Part shown: positions 7,096-11,261 of the stretch, piece by piece
Numbering within the stretch: position 1 is the first letter of the stretch
Layout of the letters: each line of letters opens with the position of its first letter
Origin: Lachnoclostridium sp. UBA3262
Lineage (GTDB): Bacteria; Bacillota; Clostridia; Lachnospirales; Lachnospiraceae
Direction: 5' to 3'
DNA: 11,261 bases
Assembly (NCBI GenBank): GCA_002362575.1
Contig: DEUM01000017.1
Span: 1 to 11,261, forward strand
Made by a program: the position numbers and the translations under genes
Notes under the pieces: model-generated
Seen by the model: the letters and a program-made list of their open reading frames with translations, nothing else
Told to the model about the DNA's origin: nothing
Database searches by the model: none

Positions 7096-8469
7096 TTGGA
7101 GGAGACATTAGAGAAGAATAGCGGGAATCCATTGGGGAGCGAACCGGTTACGAGGCTGCTTGTAAAGTTTGCCGTGCCGAGTATTATTGCGATGCTGGTC
7201 AGTGCCCTTTACAATATTGTCGACCAGCTTTTTATAGGAAATAGTGTAGGTGGGCTGGGAAACGCGGCGACCAATATTTCTTTTCCGTTAAGTACCTCAT
7301 GTGTGGCAATCTCGCTTATGTTTGGAATCGGCGGCGCCTCCTGTTTTAATCTTGCGATGGGAGCCGGCGACCGGGAAAGGGCACCTCACTTTATCGGAAA
7401 TGCGGCACTCCTGCTGTTTGTGTGCGGAAGTATTCTTGCACTTATCACGGAGCTGTTCTTAATGCCGATGCTACGGTTTTTTGGTTCGCCAGAAGATGTG
7501 CTGCCCTATGCACAGACCTATACCTCTATTACAGCGATAGGTTTTCCTTTTCTGATTTTAACAACCGGAGGGGGGCATCTGATAAGGGCCGATGGAAATC
7601 CCCGTTTTGCTATGATTTGTAATCTTTCCGGCGCTCTCATTAACACGGTTTTGGATGCAGTTTTTATTTTTGGTTTCCATATGGGAATGGCAGGAGCTGC
7701 ACTGGCTACAATTATAGGTCAGATATTTTCCTGTGGTCTGGTTATCCGTTATCTAACAGATTGCCAGACAGTAAAACTGAATTTGGGACATTTAAGAATA
7801 CACTGGAGATATGTCAAAAAGGTTATATCGCTTGGAATGTCGCCATTTTGCAATCAGATAGCGATGATGATTGTGCAGATAGTGATGAACAAATCATTGA
7901 CCTATTATGGCGCAATGTCTGTTTATGGAGAATCGATTCCGTTGACCTGTTCCGGTATTATCAATAAAGTCGGCATGGTATTCTTTTCAGTTATTATTGG
8001 GATATCGCAGGGGTTACAGCCGATTGCCGGGTTTAACTATGGGGCAGGGCAGTACAGTCGTGTATGCAGTGCATTGAAAAAGGCACTGGTGTCCGGCGGT
8101 GTAATTTCTGTTTTTGCTTTTGCTATGTTTCAGATATTTCCCAGACAGATTAGCAGTGCCTTCGGTTTTGGGAGCGAAATGTATTTCCGATTTGCCACAA
8201 GGTATTTCCGTATATTTTTGTTTTTTACTTTTGCTAACTTTATTCAGCCTATTGGCTCAAATTTCTTTACTGCAATTGGAAAGCCATATAAGGGAGTTTT
8301 CCTGTCGTTGACAAGGCAGATTTTGTTTTTACTTCCACTGATTCTCCTTCTTCCAATGTGGCTGGGGATAGACGGCATTGTATATGCCGGACCGTGTGCG
8401 GATTTGATGGCGGCGGTTATCGCAGTTGCTATGGTTGTCTATGAGGTAAGGCATATGCGAAAGGAGTAA
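7096..8469 (+). CDS. MATE-family efflux transporter
   Basis: Multidrug and toxic-compound extrusion protein that exports cationic drugs or other small molecules using a Na+ or H+ gradient; the actual substrate is unknown. The 457 residues contain about 12 hydrophobic helices in two homologous halves. The first helix region has the usual PSIIAMLVSALYNIVDQLFIG-type stretch (28-48, ending in D44-Q45-L46-F47). Further signatures are GAGDRE (89-94), RADGNP (164-169) and, in the second half, GFNYGAGQY (312-320). The start is uncertain: AAGGAG (7081-7086) directly abuts ATG 7087, too close to act for it, while TTG 7096 lies 9 nt downstream of the same site and is preferred. The alternative ATG would add three residues. 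This is the last gene with typical host-like composition (about 45% GC on a sampled line). Confidence 0.9.
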   Translation: MEETLEKNSGNPLGSEPVTRLLVKFAVPSIIAMLVSALYNIVDQLFIGNSVGGLGNAATNISFPLSTSCVAISLMFGIGGASCFNLAMGAGDRERAPHFIGNAALLLFVCGSILALITELFLMPMLRFFGSPEDVLPYAQTYTSITAIGFPFLILTTGGGHLIRADGNPRFAMICNLSGALINTVLDAVFIFGFHMGMAGAALATIIGQIFSCGLVIRYLTDCQTVKLNLGHLRIHWRYVKKVISLGMSPFCNQIAMMIVQIVMNKSLTYYGAMSVYGESIPLTCSGIINKVGMVFFSVIIGISQGLQPIAGFNYGAGQYSRVCSALKKALVSGGVISVFAFAMFQIFPRQISSAFGFGSEMYFRFATRYFRIFLFFTFANFIQPIGSNFFTAIGKPYKGVFLSLTRQILFLLPLILLLPMWLGIDGIVYAGPCADLMAAVIAVAMVVYEVRHMRKE

Positions 8470-8478
8470 GTTTTGTTC

Positions 8479-8507
8479 TTGACATTTGATTTATAATAAA
8501 CTAATAT
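8479..8507 (+). promoter_or_regulatory. Promoter of the AT-rich gene group
   Basis: A perfect -35 box TTGACA (8479-8484) is followed after 17 bp by TAATAT (8502-8507), a 4-of-6 match to the -10 box. It lies only 10 bp after the MATE stop codon. The rest of 8508-8609 is AT-rich leader in which I see no recognisable structure. An in-frame TATAAT at 8492-8497 is too close to TTGACA to pair with it. Confidence 0.45.
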
Positions 8508-8609
8508 AAATAAATCGATTACATGTATGGATAAAAAAGGAAAAGTTAGAATTATAATACATATAAGTGTGTATACTAATTTTTTATATAGATATAGAAA
8601 GTGGATGAA

Positions 8610-9098
8610 ATGAAGAAAAAAGTTAAATTAATTGTTATCATTATTATAGCATTTTTATTGCTTGCAGTAGTTTATAGATTTACATATGTAGGAGACGAGA
8701 AGATTGATACAGGGACATATGAGGTAATAGAATTTGATAAGTTTCCAAAAGCTTATGCGGTTGTAGACGAAGATGCAATTCAGTTTTATAATATAGATTT
8801 GAATAGTATTTATCAAACGGAGCAGATAAAACAGTACGAGGAAGTCTGCAAAGTGAATCCAGATTTGTCTTATAGTGAGGAAGAAGTCAAGGCGTATTCA
8901 GATTTAAATAATTTGATGGTCAAAAATGCGTATAATCTACAATATGATAAACAAAGTGGCATTAAGACGGGAACATTTAAGTATACTTATTTTTTGTATC
9001 CAGGTTCTAGTATGTTCGGGCTTGTCATTGAATACGATTCTTTTCATAAAACATTGCACATTAACAATGAGTCTCAGGAGATTACTTTTAAAAAGTAA
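8610..9098 (+). CDS. Small membrane-anchored protein of unknown function
   Basis: I do not recognise a family. The 162-residue product starts with a lysine-rich tip and one strongly hydrophobic helix (about 6-22) with no lipobox cysteine and no clear cleavage site. It is therefore probably an anchored protein whose remaining 140 residues face outside. That domain is acidic and tyrosine-rich with alternating strand-like segments (TYEVIEFDKF, KAYAVV, FKYTYFLYPG, FGLVIEYD, KTLHINNE) around a helical middle (about 75-105). The start ATG 8610 is chosen because it gives a basic tip directly before the helix; GTG 8601 in the same frame is possible, and neither has a strong ribosome site. It precedes two ABC-permease genes in the AT-rich segment, so it may be an accessory or immunity-type component of that transporter, which is inference from position. 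Confidence 0.65.
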   Translation: MKKKVKLIVIIIIAFLLLAVVYRFTYVGDEKIDTGTYEVIEFDKFPKAYAVVDEDAIQFYNIDLNSIYQTEQIKQYEEVCKVNPDLSYSEEEVKAYSDLNNLMVKNAYNLQYDKQSGIKTGTFKYTYFLYPGSSMFGLVIEYDSFHKTLHINNESQEITFKK

Positions 9099-9165
9099 AA
9101 ATTAGTTTAAATTTGAAAGGTAAAATACAAGTGGTTTTCTTTGTGTGATGGGGTAATAAGCAACC

Positions 9166-9933
9166 ATGAAACTTTGTGATATGTTATGTTTAGTTAAAAA
9201 TGAATTTAAGTACGAGAAAAAAGAGTGGATAGTGAATGTAGTGCTTCATATCCTAATATTTTCTTGTACTTTTTTTGTCTTTTCGCTTGCAATGAGTATG
9301 AATGGGATGGGAGATAATTATTTAAAAAAGATGTATAAAGATGGATATACTTTTTTTTTGAATGGTTATACAGAAAAAAATGAAACGGAACTTGAAGATA
9401 TGGGATTTTATAATTTGCATTTTGATGGAACCAGAGGGAGTGGAACATTAGATGAAATAGATAGCATTTGGACAAAGAAGATTAAGGCTACTATTACAGG
9501 GAAAGATATATGGAATGAAGATATAGATGAATTTATTCTTATGTTAGGATTATTTGAAGTCATCTTTGTTATGTTGGCAATCTTAATGATTTTTTTATCA
9601 ATAAATAATCTATCGAACTCGTTTGCTATGAAACTAATAAGAAGAAATAAATTTATACTAATGTTGTCGGTGCTTGGATATAAGAAACGACAAATAAAAG
9701 GACTTTACTATACTTTTTTTTGTACGAGAAATGTTATTTCCTTGCTAATATCTTGTGGCGTAAATATAAGTGTAATTAAGATATCAAATACTTATATTGG
9801 TGAAACCCTTAGGATAAATTCTGGTATACAAATACTTGACATTATTGAGGTAATAGGTATATTTGTATGCATTGAAACATTAATGTGGGCTTCATTTAGA
9901 AAGGTTTGGAATAGAAACAATGAAAATAACTGA
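9166..9933 (+). CDS. Short FtsX-like ABC transporter permease
   Basis: Membrane subunit with the FtsX/MacB topology: one N-terminal helix (about 21-43), an outside domain of only about 75 residues, then three helices (about 123-146, 180-205, 222-243). Between helices 2 and 3 is a basic coupling segment, LSVLGYKKRQIKGL (167-180), the position where such permeases contact their ATPase. At 255 residues it is small for the family because the outside domain is reduced. It has no ATP-binding motifs of its own. Base composition is very AT-rich (13 of 60 G+C on line 9601). The ribosome site is weak (GGGG at 9150-9153, 12 nt from the ATG). Its end overlaps the next permease by 14 nt, implying the two are made together and perhaps pair as a heterodimer. 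Confidence 0.7.
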   Translation: MKLCDMLCLVKNEFKYEKKEWIVNVVLHILIFSCTFFVFSLAMSMNGMGDNYLKKMYKDGYTFFLNGYTEKNETELEDMGFYNLHFDGTRGSGTLDEIDSIWTKKIKATITGKDIWNEDIDEFILMLGLFEVIFVMLAILMIFLSINNLSNSFAMKLIRRNKFILMLSVLGYKKRQIKGLYYTFFCTRNVISLLISCGVNISVIKISNTYIGETLRINSGIQILDIIEVIGIFVCIETLMWASFRKVWNRNNENN

Positions 9934-11161
9934 CTTAATTAGCGTTGCTTTTTATAATATAAAGGCAAATAAGGATATATCAAAAAAAATAGTTTATGGA
10001 ATGAGTATGATTATTATCTTACTCTTATGTTTTACGGTTATTATTTATTCGTTCTATGAACATAGAACGAGTTTTAATAAGAAATATCAAAGTGATTGCT
10101 ATTTCTTTTTGAATATTGTTGAGCAGGATATGACGAGGAATAGAATTAGAGAATTATTATATAAAGATTGGAATGACGTTAAGCAATATTCATCGGATAA
10201 TATTATCACAATTTGTAATATTATGAATAAAAGTGGGAAAGCAAGGGCAACTGCTGGAAAAATGAAGGTTATACTTGCAGGTAAGCAATACAAGGCTAAT
10301 TTTTCTTTTAGGACAATAGGCTCTCAAAGCTTAGTTGAAAATATTAACAATAGTAACAGTGTTATTGAGTTTGCAGCTTATGATAAAGGGATGAATATAT
10401 TTCCTTCTTTTATTGATGATAAAATAGTAGGAAAATATCCTGAGTCTGAAGGCGAAATCATGTTAGATAGTTATTTCTTGGATGTGTTCGGAATTAGAGA
10501 TCCTATTGAGCGTATTCTTGGTAGTAAAGTTAGTTTTCTTTGTATTGATGATAAGAAACAAAAATGTTTACTTGAAAACTATAAAATTACAGGGGTATTT
10601 GAATCAGATTTATTGGAAAAACGAGAGAGTAATTATACTTCAGATTTACATCTAGAACATATCTATGTTAACTTAAAACACAAAGATAATATTAATTTTA
10701 AGATATCGCATGGAAGTTCCAGATACTATTTTGATGATTATTCAAAATTCATGGAAAATTATAGTAGGCCTGAAAAATTAATTGACTTGGATGTGCAAAG
10801 TATATTATCAAATGAGGGAGGGGTGCAAGTTACACCAAAGGCAGTAGAATATTGTGCAATATATTTCCTGATGGGTAATGTAGGAAAAGTTCTTATTATT
10901 GTTGCAGTTGTGATTGCTCTGATAATATTGTTTTCATTGCTTTTTCTTTTTGAATTTTATGCAAATAGACAAAAGGATTATAAAATCATGCTTGGTTATA
11001 TTGGAATGAAGAAGTTTCATAAAAAAGTTTTAAGTGCAGTTGAACTACTAATTTTTCTATTAATATCTTTTGTATTGGGGGGCTATTTCTCTATCATTTT
11101 ATTGAGGATAATAAATTATGTTACAACAATATCGTTGAACTTTTCTATTAAAATATGGTAA
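9920..11161 (+). CDS. FtsX/MacB-like ABC permease, probably lacking its last helix
   Basis: Second permease subunit, 413 residues. It has an N-terminal helix (about 24-45), an outside domain of about 270 residues with the MacB-type stretch YPESEGEIMLDSYFLDVFGI (173-192), a second helix (321-347), a coupling segment IMLGYIGMKKFHKK (356-369) and a third helix (372-398). FtsX-type permeases normally end with a fourth helix, as the partner at 9166-9933 does, but here only about 15 polar or mixed residues follow before the stop. The three downstream frames show no clear helix in the remaining 100 bp. The chain is therefore probably truncated or frameshifted, or a natural short variant. The ATG overlaps the previous gene by 14 nt. 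No ATP-binding protein is encoded in the window; it may lie further downstream or be supplied in trans. Confidence 0.7.
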   Translation: MKITDLISVAFYNIKANKDISKKIVYGMSMIIILLLCFTVIIYSFYEHRTSFNKKYQSDCYFFLNIVEQDMTRNRIRELLYKDWNDVKQYSSDNIITICNIMNKSGKARATAGKMKVILAGKQYKANFSFRTIGSQSLVENINNSNSVIEFAAYDKGMNIFPSFIDDKIVGKYPESEGEIMLDSYFLDVFGIRDPIERILGSKVSFLCIDDKKQKCLLENYKITGVFESDLLEKRESNYTSDLHLEHIYVNLKHKDNINFKISHGSSRYYFDDYSKFMENYSRPEKLIDLDVQSILSNEGGVQVTPKAVEYCAIYFLMGNVGKVLIIVAVVIALIILFSLLFLFEFYANRQKDYKIMLGYIGMKKFHKKVLSAVELLIFLLISFVLGGYFSIILLRIINYVTTISLNFSIKIW

Positions 11162-11261
11162 GCATATTGGGTAAAAATTTGCACATTTTGACAATGTTGT
11201 GGAATTTGATTTTAAAAAGCTACGTTAGATATCAACAAAGTGATTTGCAATAGTCCTTTTG
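11162..11261. other. AT-rich tail, no feature seen
   Basis: The last 100 bases are AT-rich and hold no convincing gene start, terminator or repeat. One frame stays open for about 30 codons from 11161 to a TAG near 11251 but lacks a ribosome site and encodes no clear membrane helix; it could be a decayed end of the permease gene. Confidence 0.4.

Noticed and set aside
6467..7132. A 221-codon open frame on the - strand with many cysteines
   Set aside because: It runs antisense through the strongly supported secDF 3' end and across its terminator, with no ribosome site or recognisable motif; it is a shadow of the real gene.
8527..8613. A 28-codon frame (ATG 8527) overlapping the start of the 162-residue protein by ATGA
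   Set aside because: No ribosome site precedes it, and short AT-rich frames of this length are common by chance; the overlap alone is weak evidence.

Overview
The window looks like chromosomal DNA of a Gram-positive anaerobe of class Clostridia, most likely family Lachnospiraceae. The signs are a fused SecDF, a PepD-type M20C dipeptidase, a MATE exporter of the Firmicutes type, strong GGAGG-type ribosome sites, several TTG/GTG starts, and mid-40s % GC in the core genes (counted by eye on sample lines). All genes lie on the + strand.

Layout. Bases 1-206 hold no credible gene. They can fold into a compact structured RNA with a terminal stem, an 8-bp GC-rich stem and a possible pseudoknot. Length and architecture resemble the raiA-motif RNA of Firmicutes, but that name is tentative. 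A near-consensus promoter overlaps its 3' end and drives an OPT-family oligopeptide transporter (286-2223). A gap of about 140 bp follows, mostly filled by a large imperfect palindrome. Next is a tight three-gene group: a PqqD-like small protein (2365-2721), a membrane-anchored protein of unknown function (2726-3082) and the dipeptidase pepD (3100-4560). Then comes secDF (4724-6982) with its own promoter and a hairpin-rich leader, closed by a clear intrinsic terminator (7028-7073). A MATE-family efflux pump (7096-8469) follows.

Immediately after the MATE stop codon the composition falls to about 22-27% GC on sampled lines, and the style of gene changes. A new promoter (8479-8507) leads into three genes: a 162-residue membrane-anchored protein of unknown function (8610-9098) and two FtsX/MacB-like ABC permeases that overlap each other (9166-9933 and 9920-11161). 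No ATPase gene is in view. The second permease seems to lack its last membrane helix. This reads as an inserted accessory module, perhaps for antimicrobial-peptide export or resistance, although nothing in the sequence proves a substrate.

The left half is plausibly a housekeeping neighbourhood for peptides and secretion: peptide uptake (OPT), dipeptide cleavage (PepD) and protein export (SecDF). The orphan PqqD-like protein and its membrane-anchored neighbour are the least explained parts of it. No tRNA, rRNA, CRISPR array, transposase or phage gene was seen.
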